Source of the DNA: Elusimicrobiota bacterium
Lineage (GTDB): Bacteria > Elusimicrobiota > Elusimicrobia > UBA1565
Assembly (NCBI GenBank): GCA_003450735.1
Contig: DMEZ01000055.1
Location: 31,027-90,811, forward strand
Direction: 5' to 3'
Length of the DNA stretch: 59,785 nt
Shown here: one piece after another, positions 33,579 to 40,807 of the stretch
How positions within the stretch are numbered: the stretch's first letter is position 1
Layout of the letters: the number at the start of each line of letters is the position of its first letter
The notes under the pieces: generated by a model
What the model was told of the DNA's origin: nothing
The model's input: only the letters and a program-made list of their open reading frames with translations
Database searches by the model: none
Made by a program: the position numbers and the translations under genes

Positions 33579-35591
33579 CTATCGAGACGGCTGCGTATGC
33601 AGGAGGCGCGCCTTCTCGACGAGGCGGATGAACTCGCCGCGAGTGCCGCCGGGATCCTTGCCCACGGACGACTGCGCCATCTTCGAGACCTTGTCATAGG
33701 TCAGGTCGCCGGAGAAGGCCGAGCCGCGCAGGAGCATGCCGAAGCCCGCGGCGGCTGCCGCGAACCGGAGATCCTGCGGCGCGTCGGCCCAAGGCCGATG
33801 ACCATCCGCGAGGGGCCGCGCGAGGAGCTTGCTCTTGGTTCCATCTGGGTCCTTGTAGCGCACCTTGACCGTCAGAAGCTCCCGGTCCGCCGCGGCAGGG
33901 GAGAGCGCCGTCTTCTGGTATTTCAGCTCATCGACATCGGGAAGCCCCTCATGCAGGCCGGGCGGGACGAGCTCATAGAGCGCGGTGACGGTATGGCCGG
34001 CGCCGAGCTCACCCGCGTCCTTCTTGTCGTCGTTGAAGTCCTGCGCCTTGAGCGCTCGCTTCTCGTAGCCGATGAGGCGGTAGGCTTGGACCCTCGCCGG
34101 ATTGAACTCGACCTGGATCTTCATGTCCTTCGCCACCGCATACAGCGTCCCGGCCAGCTGCGAGACCAGGACCTTCTGGGCTTCCAGGATGTCGTCCAGA
34201 TAAGCGTAGTTGCCGTTGCCCTTGTCGGCGAGCTGCTGCATCTTGGCATCCTGATAGTTCCCTTCGCCCACGCCGAGCACCGTCAGGAAGACCCCCTTCT
34301 CGCGCTCCTTCTCGATGAGGCGCACGAGCTCGCCGTCGCTCGTGACGCCTACGTTGAAGTCGCCGTCCGTCGCCAGGATGACGCGGTTGTTCCCCTTCTT
34401 GAGCAGGTTCGCCGCGGCGACCTGGTAGGCCAGTTGGATGCCTTGGGCACCCGCCGTCGAGCCGCCGGCCTGGAGCCGGTCGATGGCCGCGAGGATGTCG
34501 GCCTTCTCACCCCCGGAAGTCGAGTCCAGGACCAGCCCGGCCGAGCCGGCATAGGTGACGATGGCGACGCGATCCTTCGGACGGAGTTCCTGGACGAGGA
34601 GGCGCAGAGCCTTCTGGACCAGGGGAAGCTTGTTCTCGTCCTGCATGGAGCCCGAGCTGTCGATGAGGAAGACGAAGTTGCTGGGCGGAAGCTCCGCCTT
34701 GGGGATGGTCTTGCCCTTGATGGCGATGCGCACGAGCTGATGCTCCGGATTCCACGGGCAGGAGGCGGCGTCCGTGATGATGGAGAAGGGGTGCTCTCCC
34801 TGCGGCTCCGGGTAGTCGTAGCCGAAGTAGTTGACGAACTCCTCGATGCGCACCGCGTCCGGCGGAGGGAGCCGGCCCGCGTTGAGGAAGCGGCGGCTGT
34901 TGGCGTAGGAGGCCGCGTCCACGTCGATGGAGAAGGTGGAGAGCGGCTGGTCAGACGCCTTCTGGAACTCGTTCTCCTGCATGTGGCTGTAGCCTTCCCG
35001 GTCCGCGGGCGGCGGTGAGGGTAATTCCGAGGGCTGGACGCTGCCTGCTTTCTTCCACTTCAAATCCAACGCTTTCTCAAACTCCATCTTTTCCTTCAAG
35101 TAGGACAACGATCCTCCGAGATTCTTATTGTAATCCCTGCCCCCGTCCTGCGGCGCCGACATCACATGTCCCCTCGCGGCGCCGCTTTTCATCAAATCCA
35201 CCCTATTGGGCACTGAATAGCTGCCGCCGCCTACCGAATTCACCGACCCCATCAACATATAGAGCATGGGGCCTTGCCTGGAATCGAGCCACCGCAGGAC
35301 GACCCCGGAAGCGACCACCATCAAGGCTAGGCAGGCACCGACAGTCGCCAGCCTGGGGCTGAAGACCGACGGCAGCCAGGACCGCGCCGGCTGCTTCTTG
35401 AGGCTGTCGAGGAGCCGCGCCTTGAGGTTGCGGCGGACCGCGCTCCGGGCGCTCAAGTCCGAGGCGTGCATGCGTCCCGCGAACTCCAGGTCCTTTGCGA
35501 GCTCGGGGCCCAGCCCCTCGGCGCTCTTGCTCCCGGCCAGCAGGCCGTCCAGCTCCTGGGTGAAGCGCTCCGCTTCCTGGATCTCGTTCAT
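33579..35591 (-). CDS. von Willebrand factor A domain protein, putative anti-sigma partner
   Basis: A 670-residue protein. The first ~75 residues are a charged cytoplasmic segment, followed by one membrane helix (LATVGACLALMVVASGVVL, about 82-100). A VWF_N-type region (FSIDVDAASYANSRRFLNAG) leads to the VWA domain with MIDAS motif FLIDSSGSMQ near residue 306 and ILATDGDFNVGVT. A DUF3520-like C-terminus (YGEKR..., TVKVRYKDPDG, RFAAAAAGFGMLLRGS) completes the YfbK-type layout. The ATG comes one base before the end of the sigma gene's stop region, so the pair is co-translated. The N-terminal segment plus helix is where an anti-sigma factor would be, which suggests it holds the sigma factor at the membrane. 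Confidence 0.8.
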   Translation of the reverse strand: MNEIQEAERFTQELDGLLAGSKSAEGLGPELAKDLEFAGRMHASDLSARSAVRRNLKARLLDSLKKQPARSWLPSVFSPRLATVGACLALMVVASGVVLRWLDSRQGPMLYMLMGSVNSVGGGSYSVPNRVDLMKSGAARGHVMSAPQDGGRDYNKNLGGSLSYLKEKMEFEKALDLKWKKAGSVQPSELPSPPPADREGYSHMQENEFQKASDQPLSTFSIDVDAASYANSRRFLNAGRLPPPDAVRIEEFVNYFGYDYPEPQGEHPFSIITDAASCPWNPEHQLVRIAIKGKTIPKAELPPSNFVFLIDSSGSMQDENKLPLVQKALRLLVQELRPKDRVAIVTYAGSAGLVLDSTSGGEKADILAAIDRLQAGGSTAGAQGIQLAYQVAAANLLKKGNNRVILATDGDFNVGVTSDGELVRLIEKEREKGVFLTVLGVGEGNYQDAKMQQLADKGNGNYAYLDDILEAQKVLVSQLAGTLYAVAKDMKIQVEFNPARVQAYRLIGYEKRALKAQDFNDDKKDAGELGAGHTVTALYELVPPGLHEGLPDVDELKYQKTALSPAAADRELLTVKVRYKDPDGTKSKLLARPLADGHRPWADAPQDLRFAAAAAGFGMLLRGSAFSGDLTYDKVSKMAQSSVGKDPGGTRGEFIRLVEKARLLHTQPSR

Positions 35592-35592
35592 A

Positions 35593-36108
35593 TCAAGCCT
35601 CCGCGCCCGAGAGGCTCTTCCTCATCAGGCGCACGGACCGGAAAAGGATGACGCCCACGTTGGTTTCGGTAAGGCTCAGCAGCTTCGCGATGGCGCGGTT
35701 CGTCAGACCGCCGAAGACCTTGAGGGCGACGATCTCCCGGTGCTCCTCGCTGAGCGCGCCCAAGACGCCCAGCAGGCGCTCGCTCTCCTGGCACTGCTCC
35801 AGACTGCTCTCGGGGCCGCGCTCGGCGGGCTCAGCCCCAAGCAGAGCGTCCAAGCCGAACCAGCGCCTGCGCTTCTCGGACCGGTAATGGTCGGCCACGG
35901 CCCTGAAGGCGATGGAGAACAGCCACGTCCGCCTGTCCCCCTTTTCGGAGTCGAAGCCGGCCCATGATTCGAGGACCCTCGCGAAAGTCTCGGAGACGAT
36001 CTCATCGGCCCGGCTGGCTAAGCCTGTCCGATGGAGGGCGTAGTTGTAGACCCTTGGGAACCACTCTTCGTAGAAGTCGCCGAAATCCTCTGCCGCGTTG
36101 TCGGTCAT
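35593..36108 (-). CDS. ECF-type RNA polymerase sigma factor
   Basis: A 171-residue protein. Region 2 reads FYEEWFPRVYNYALHRTGLA then ADEIVSETFARVLESW and TWLFSIAFRAVADHYRSEKR; region 4 reads LGALSEEHREIVALKVFGGL and NRAIAKLLSLTETNVGVILF. There is no region 1 or 3, as in ECF factors. It is co-transcribed with the VWA protein. It may be the factor that reads the GGAAC-N17-CGTAC promoters in this window, but no such promoter precedes its own operon, so the link is only a hypothesis. Confidence 0.9.
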   Translation of the reverse strand: MTDNAAEDFGDFYEEWFPRVYNYALHRTGLASRADEIVSETFARVLESWAGFDSEKGDRRTWLFSIAFRAVADHYRSEKRRRWFGLDALLGAEPAERGPESSLEQCQESERLLGVLGALSEEHREIVALKVFGGLTNRAIAKLLSLTETNVGVILFRSVRLMRKSLSGAEA

Positions 36109-36214
36109 AGCGCCTCGGCCTGCCCCGGCGTGACGAGCCTCTTCACTTAGTATTCGCGCAAGGCGGCCGGAGTATTACATCCCCGTCGTAGCGGTGAACG
36201 GACAGACTCGCGCC

Positions 36215-36508
36215 TCAAGCCACCCGCTCCCGCAGCAGTCTCATGAACGCCGCGAACGTCCGAAGAGAGGGCGTATTGCCGGGCTTGAGCATCTTATGGA
36301 TGTACTGCCGCGATACGTTCAGCGACTTAGCGGTATGGGAGCGGTTCAGGACGCGCAGATGAGCCCGGTAGATGCCGATGACCGCGTCGAAATCCCCCTC
36401 CAGCAGTGCCTGCAGGATGGCTTTCTGCACGAAGCCCGGGTCGCTGAGACTGGCGGAAGGATCATAGGGCCGAGCCTTCGCCCCTGCGGCGAGCTTACGC
36501 CGTCTCAC
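36215..36508 (-). CDS. HI1420-family antitoxin
   Basis: A 97-residue helix-turn-helix protein. KARPYDPSASLSDPGFVQKA, ALLEGDFDAVIGIYRAH, SHTAKSLNVSRQYIHKML and NTPSLRTFAAFMRLL match probable addiction-module antidotes of the HI1420 type. I start it at a GTG (36508) that overlaps the toxin end by 14 bases and follows a GAGG site; an in-frame ATG at 36553 is possible. It should neutralise the toxin and repress the operon. Confidence 0.8.
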   Translation of the reverse strand: MRRRKLAAGAKARPYDPSASLSDPGFVQKAILQALLEGDFDAVIGIYRAHLRVLNRSHTAKSLNVSRQYIHKMLKPGNTPSLRTFAAFMRLLRERVA

Positions 36509-36791
36509 GCCCGAGAAGCTTCCTCGCGTGCGCAATGTCTCGACTTTGTCCATTCTTGCCGCCCCCCAGCAGGATGATGACCATGTCCCCATCCCCGCCT
36601 TCGGCTATCGTGTAGTAGACTCTCCGCCCGCTCCGCCATCGCAACTCGAACAGGCCTTCTTCCAGATATCTCGCATCACCGAAATAGGCCTGCTCGCGGA
36701 TCCGGTCCAGCCGATCGTCTATCTGCGTCCGCCCCTTGGCATCCTGCAGGTCAAGCCATTCCCTGAACTCCGGCGTGGCGAGGATATCCAT
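36495..36791 (-). CDS. HI1419/HigB-like RelE-fold toxin
   Basis: A 98-residue protein. FREWLDLQDAKGRTQIDDRL, DRIREQAYFGDARYLEEGLF, ELRWRSGRRVYYTIAEGG and VIILLGGGKNGQSRDIAHAR are the pattern of phage-derived Gp49/HI1419-type addiction killer proteins of the RelE superfamily. Family members cut mRNA on the ribosome. The toxin-first order is typical of HigBA. A 16-bp palindrome lies just before the ATG. Confidence 0.85.
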   Translation of the reverse strand: MDILATPEFREWLDLQDAKGRTQIDDRLDRIREQAYFGDARYLEEGLFELRWRSGRRVYYTIAEGGDGDMVIILLGGGKNGQSRDIAHARKLLGRETA

Positions 36792-36794
36792 AGT

Positions 36795-36810
36795 GTAAAC
36801 TATAGTTTAC
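36795..36810 (-). promoter_or_regulatory. palindromic operator of the HigBA-like module
   Basis: GTAAACTATAGTTTAC is a perfect 16-bp palindrome 3 bases before the toxin ATG. On the minus strand TTGACG and TACACT lie 17 bases apart around it, so a repressor bound here would block the promoter. Confidence 0.6.
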
Positions 36811-36816
36811 CATCCG

Positions 36817-37764
36817 TCAAGACCCGCCCCCGAAGGCCTTCCTCGCCAGCGCCTGGTTGTGCGCGCGGCAGAGCAGGCGGATGTTGCGCGGGTCGTTGGA
36901 GGGCCCGCCCAGCGCCCAGGGGATGAGGTGGTCGTACTCGAGCCCGCCGGTCTCGGCGCAGCGGCGGCCGTCGCCCGCGACGAAGGTGCAGCGGCCGCCG
37001 TCGCGCTTCCAGACCTCGTCCTTGACCCACTGCGGGATGCGCCGCTTGTGGTCGGGAGGCCCCTCGACGGGTCTCGCGGGCGTCTTGCGGTCGGGGTCCT
37101 TCCCGTCCAGCAGGGCGTCGAGCCCCTCGGCCAGCACCTCGCCCATGCGCCCGGAAGGATGCTTGCGGCGCAAAAGGTCGCGCCCTCGGTCGAGCAGGGA
37201 GAGGAAGCCCGCCCCGGTCACGAAGCTCAGGCGCACCCAGTCGGCCGAGAGGGGCTCGATACGGTCGCGGATGCCGGGCGGAGGCGGCGGGGCCGCGGAA
37301 GCGGGCTCTCCCTCGGGAGCGGGCGTCGACGCGGGCGGGGTCAGCAGGCTCGCGACCATGAAGTCCAATTCTCTTCGGTTCTTGCCGCGGGCTTCCTTGA
37401 GAAGGCGCTCATGGTTGTCCTGGGTCATCAGCGGCCCGAGCGTGACCACCGCACCCATGTGGGTCTCCCCCCTCTCCAGCAGGCCGAGCACCTCCGGGAA
37501 GCGGCGCACCGCCCGCGCGGTGTGCATGCGCCAGGCCGCCTCCCCGCCCGAGTAGCCGAGCTTCTCAGTGCAGTAGGCGTAGAGGGACGGGAAGCCCTCC
37601 TCCGTGAAGAGCTTGCGGGCGTCGAACTCCGCGAGCAGGGCGATGAGCGCGCTCTGGGCGCGCCGCTCGTCTTCCGCCGAAGCGGCCAGGCCGGCGAGGA
37701 GTTCCTCGTCGCTCAGGGCCGCGCAGCGGTGCAAGGCTTCCGGCAGGTCTTCATGAGGTTCCAT
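36817..37764 (-). CDS. HNH endonuclease with DUF222-like N-terminus
   Basis: A 315-residue protein. The N-terminal half is helical (LLAGLAASAEDERRAQSALI, YAYCTEKLGYSGGEAAWRMH, RRFPEVLGLLERGETHMGAV), as in DUF222-type proteins, followed by a Pro-rich linker. The C-terminal HNH domain reads VWKRDGGRCTFVAGDGRRC then GLEYDHLIPWALGGPSNDPR and NIRLLCRAHNQ. It likely cuts DNA; many relatives sit in mobile elements. The start MEPHEDL is chosen because the ECF-type promoter ends 8 bases before it; the longer frame would include the promoter. Confidence 0.8.
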   Translation of the reverse strand: MEPHEDLPEALHRCAALSDEELLAGLAASAEDERRAQSALIALLAEFDARKLFTEEGFPSLYAYCTEKLGYSGGEAAWRMHTARAVRRFPEVLGLLERGETHMGAVVTLGPLMTQDNHERLLKEARGKNRRELDFMVASLLTPPASTPAPEGEPASAAPPPPPGIRDRIEPLSADWVRLSFVTGAGFLSLLDRGRDLLRRKHPSGRMGEVLAEGLDALLDGKDPDRKTPARPVEGPPDHKRRIPQWVKDEVWKRDGGRCTFVAGDGRRCAETGGLEYDHLIPWALGGPSNDPRNIRLLCRAHNQALARKAFGGGS

Positions 37765-37799
37765 ACCCACTAGTACGGATGTGGGCCCTAAAAGGTTCC
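37765..37799 (-). promoter_or_regulatory. ECF-type promoter of the HNH endonuclease gene
   Basis: On the minus strand GGAAC (37795-37799), 17 bases, CGTAC (37773-37777), 8 bases, ATG. The last bases before the start, GTGGGT, equal those at 3325-3330 and 47165-47170. Confidence 0.6.
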
Positions 37800-37879
37800 A
37801 TGCGATGCCGTTCTCCTCTCGCATGGCCCCTGAGGACAGTCGATGCTGAAGGCATCGATTGTGGGAGTCCGAAGGGGCC

Positions 37880-39160
37880 CTAGTCCGGGATCTTCGGCAG
37901 CTTCCAGAACAGGGCTGCCAGCAGCCAGAACCAGGCCGCCGAGACGGCCGCCTGGAGGAGGGTGAAGGTGCGGGCCATCGTCCAGAGCCCCAGCAGGGGG
38001 TCGAAGGCCAGGGACAGGACGCCGGCCGGCTCGCGGCGCACCCTCTCGACGACGCGCACGGCGCCGAAGCCCTCGCGGAGCAGGGTCTCCTTCACGGTTT
38101 TCTCCAGCTCGTCGGGCCCCATCGCCGAGTGCCCCGGCACCCGCATCACGTTCCACACGAGGACCGCCCGGCTCCAGCCGTGGTTGTCGGTGGCCCCGAC
38201 CATGAAGAGGTTCTTCCTGCGGCAGAGCTCGATGATCTCCCGCTTCTTGCCGGCGGGGAAGTCGAGCCCCTTGGGCGCCGAGTTGACGATCTCGACGCCC
38301 TGGGCGCCCCAGTCGGCCAGCTGCCCGACGCGCTCCCAATGCCTGAGCCAGTATTCCGGCAGGCTGAGCACGCAGAGCGCGCCATGCTTCGTTCCGCACT
38401 CCCCCAAGAGCCGCTGAAGGCCCTCCAGGCTCCCGTCGTAGGGCCGGTTGTCGATCCACTCCTTGGGCGAGAGGACGACGATGTGACAGCGGTCGAGGCT
38501 GAGCTCCTCGCCGAAGAGGGAGCGGTAGCCGGTCTTGCCGTGCTCCTCCCTGGAGATCTGCCGGGCCTCGGCCGAGCCGGGGACGGTGTTGTGGTCGGTC
38601 ACGAAGGCGGCGGAGAAGCCGCCCGCGGCGTGCCAGGCCATGTTGGCGCGCGGGGTGAAGGAGCGGCGCCCGTCCCAGGAGCGGGAGGTGTGGGAGTGGA
38701 AGTCGAGGACGAGGTCGTCTGGATGCGGCGCGCGCAGGCGGGCCATGGGGCGCGGCGAGAGGGTGGCCCAGGCCAGGAAGCCCGCGACGACGATGAGGTA
38801 GAGGAGGTAGCCCCCCAGGGCCCGCCCGGCCGCCCGGAGGCGGCTCTCCTGGCGCGGCGCGGGGAAGCCTTCCCGCCGGAGCCGACGCTTGAGCCAGAAC
38901 GCCCAGTAGGCGGCGAGCAGCCAGGCCAGCAGGACCTTGTCCTGGCTGAGACCGTTGAAGGTCACCCAATCGGCGAAGGCCGAGAAGGGAGTGGTGAGCA
39001 GGTGCCAGAGCGGGAACTCGAGGGCGAACTCCCACAGAGGTCCGCCGGTGGCCGCGTCCCGGAGCGGCGGCAGGCGCAGCAGCTGGGCGGCGAAGACAAG
39101 CACGGTCCCGACGGCGGCATAGACCGCGCTCCGAGGCCAGAAGGCGCCCTCTTTCTTCAT
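37880..39160 (-). CDS. membrane-bound PHP-domain phosphoesterase
   Basis: A 426-residue protein with about four N-terminal membrane helices (AVYAAVGTVLVFAAQLL, VLLAWLLAAYWAFWL, LGGYLLYLIVVAGFLAWATL) and one or two more at the C-terminus. Between them is a PHP domain: LVLDFHSHTSRSWDG (HxH motif I), FVTDHNT, HGALCVLSLPEYW and ATDNHGW. PHP domains hydrolyse phosphoesters with a trinuclear metal site. With the domain facing outside it could act on lipid-linked or periplasmic phosphoesters. TAAAAT lies 9 bases before the ATG. Confidence 0.8.
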   Translation of the reverse strand: MKKEGAFWPRSAVYAAVGTVLVFAAQLLRLPPLRDAATGGPLWEFALEFPLWHLLTTPFSAFADWVTFNGLSQDKVLLAWLLAAYWAFWLKRRLRREGFPAPRQESRLRAAGRALGGYLLYLIVVAGFLAWATLSPRPMARLRAPHPDDLVLDFHSHTSRSWDGRRSFTPRANMAWHAAGGFSAAFVTDHNTVPGSAEARQISREEHGKTGYRSLFGEELSLDRCHIVVLSPKEWIDNRPYDGSLEGLQRLLGECGTKHGALCVLSLPEYWLRHWERVGQLADWGAQGVEIVNSAPKGLDFPAGKKREIIELCRRKNLFMVGATDNHGWSRAVLVWNVMRVPGHSAMGPDELEKTVKETLLREGFGAVRVVERVRREPAGVLSLAFDPLLGLWTMARTFTLLQAAVSAAWFWLLAALFWKLPKIPD

Positions 39161-39207
39161 GGGGGCATCATTTTACCGCTTTTTTAGAGTTTTCAGGGTC
39201 CCGGCAT

Positions 39208-39215
39208 GTTATACT
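39208..39215 (+). promoter_or_regulatory. extended -10 promoter of the B12 radical SAM gene
   Basis: TGTTATACT with -10 TATACT at 39210-39215, 23 bases before the ATG, in the divergent gap with the PHP gene. Confidence 0.45.
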
Positions 39216-39238
39216 TTCACCAGTAGGTCCCCGCGGCC

Positions 39239-40807
39239 ATGAAGATCCTGCTTTTCTCGATGCCGGATGGGACGCATCCGCTCTATCCGCGCTTCTGCCG
39301 CCCCCCGAACCTGGGCCTGACCTCCCTGGCCGGGAGCGTCAAGGACGAGGCCGAGGTGAAGGTCGCCGACCTCATCCTCAGGCGGGACGACGTCCAGAAA
39401 GCGGTCGTTGAGGCTCTCGAGACGGTCCGGCCCGACCTGGTGGGCCTCTCCTGCATGACCTTCCAGTATTGGACGGCCCGGAAGATCGCCGAGCTCATCC
39501 GACGCTGGAATCCGAACGTCCCCATCATCCTGGGCGGCTACCACCCGACCATCATGCACGAGACCATCGCGCGCGAGGACGGAGCCCTCTTTGATTTCAT
39601 CTGCCGGGGCGAGGGCGAGGTGACCTTCCGCGAGTTCGTCCGCGCGCTCAAGGCCGGCCGGACCCGCTTCGAGAACCTGCTGGGCCTCTCCTGGCGCGAC
39701 GGGACGGAGTTCCGGCACAACCCCGACCGCCCGCTCCTCGCGCTCGAGGACGTCCCCCTGCCCGACCGCCGCAGCCGCCTCTGGAAGGGCTACCGCATCC
39801 ACGGGATGGGCTTCGACACCGCGGAGACCTCGCGCGGCTGCACCCTGCCCTGCAACTTCTGCTCCATCACCCAGATGTACGGGAGGACCTTCCGCACCTA
39901 CCCCATCGGGCGCATCCTCGACGACCTCGAGGAGGCCGCGCGGCTGGGCGCCAAGGAGATCTTCTTCACCGACGACAACATCACCCTGGTCGAGGGCCAC
40001 TTGGAGGCCCTCTGCGACGGGCTCATCGAGCGGGGCCTCAACAAGCGCCTGCGCCTCTCCACCCAGGCCTCCGTCAGCGGCCTGGGAAGGGACGGGGGGA
40101 CCATCGAGCGCATGGCCCGAGCCGGCTTCAACTTGGTCTTCCTCGGCATCGAGAACGTCTCCAAGCGCAACCTCCTGACCTACAAGAAGGGAGACATCAC
40201 CGGCATGACCCGGGGCGTGCTCCAGGAACTGCGCCGCAACCGGATGATGATCATGGGCGGCTTCATCCTCGGCAGTCCGGACGACTCCGCCGAAGACCTG
40301 CTCGAGCAGTTCCGCTTCATGGAGGAGGAGGCCCTCGACTCCTATCTTGTCCAGGTCTTGACGCCCTACCCCAAGGTCCAGATGACCTCCGACCTGGAGG
40401 CCCAGGGGCTCATCGTCAACCGCGACCTGCGGCGCTACTCGGGCCACTTCGCGAACGTGCGCACCCGGCACCTCTCCTCGCGGGACATCGATTTCCTGCG
40501 CTGGAAGCACTTCCCCTACTACCGCAGCGTGCGCTGGTTCTTCAAGGCCACCGGGCCGCGCGTCTTCCCCCTCGCCGTGGCGAAAGAGGTCTTTGCGCGC
40601 TTCTGCGAGGGCATCGTCGAGAAGCTCCGCAAGCGCTTCATCTCCGAGGAGTACGCCTTCATGAAGTACATGGAGCGCTACCTCTCGGCCAACCTCTTCT
40701 TCGGCGAGAAGCCCGACCTCACCTGGCCGGACCACTCCGCCGCCGCCCCCTCCGGCCAGCGGGCGAACAATAGCGCCGAAGCCAAACCCCAGCCGGTCGA
40801 TGCCTAG
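39239..40807 (+). CDS. B12-binding domain radical SAM protein
   Basis: A 522-residue protein. The N-terminal cobalamin-binding domain has LILGGYHPTIMH and FICRGEGEVTFREFVRAL; the radical SAM domain has TSRGCTLPCNFCSI (CxxxCxxC), EIFFTDDNI and FLGIENVSKRNLL. The C-terminal ~150 residues contain RVRWFFKATGPRVFP-like basic helices and end in a low-complexity tail. The pattern is that of the B12-dependent methylase group acting on lipids (hopanoid or similar) or natural products. Substrate unknown. The end overlaps the next gene by 8 bases. Confidence 0.85.
   Translation: MKILLFSMPDGTHPLYPRFCRPPNLGLTSLAGSVKDEAEVKVADLILRRDDVQKAVVEALETVRPDLVGLSCMTFQYWTARKIAELIRRWNPNVPIILGGYHPTIMHETIAREDGALFDFICRGEGEVTFREFVRALKAGRTRFENLLGLSWRDGTEFRHNPDRPLLALEDVPLPDRRSRLWKGYRIHGMGFDTAETSRGCTLPCNFCSITQMYGRTFRTYPIGRILDDLEEAARLGAKEIFFTDDNITLVEGHLEALCDGLIERGLNKRLRLSTQASVSGLGRDGGTIERMARAGFNLVFLGIENVSKRNLLTYKKGDITGMTRGVLQELRRNRMMIMGGFILGSPDDSAEDLLEQFRFMEEEALDSYLVQVLTPYPKVQMTSDLEAQGLIVNRDLRRYSGHFANVRTRHLSSRDIDFLRWKHFPYYRSVRWFFKATGPRVFPLAVAKEVFARFCEGIVEKLRKRFISEEYAFMKYMERYLSANLFFGEKPDLTWPDHSAAAPSGQRANNSAEAKPQPVDA

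Noticed and set aside
33443..33631. 62-codon plus-strand frame
   Set aside because: No ribosome site or -10 in position, no family likeness, and it overlaps an inverted repeat and the end of the VWA gene.
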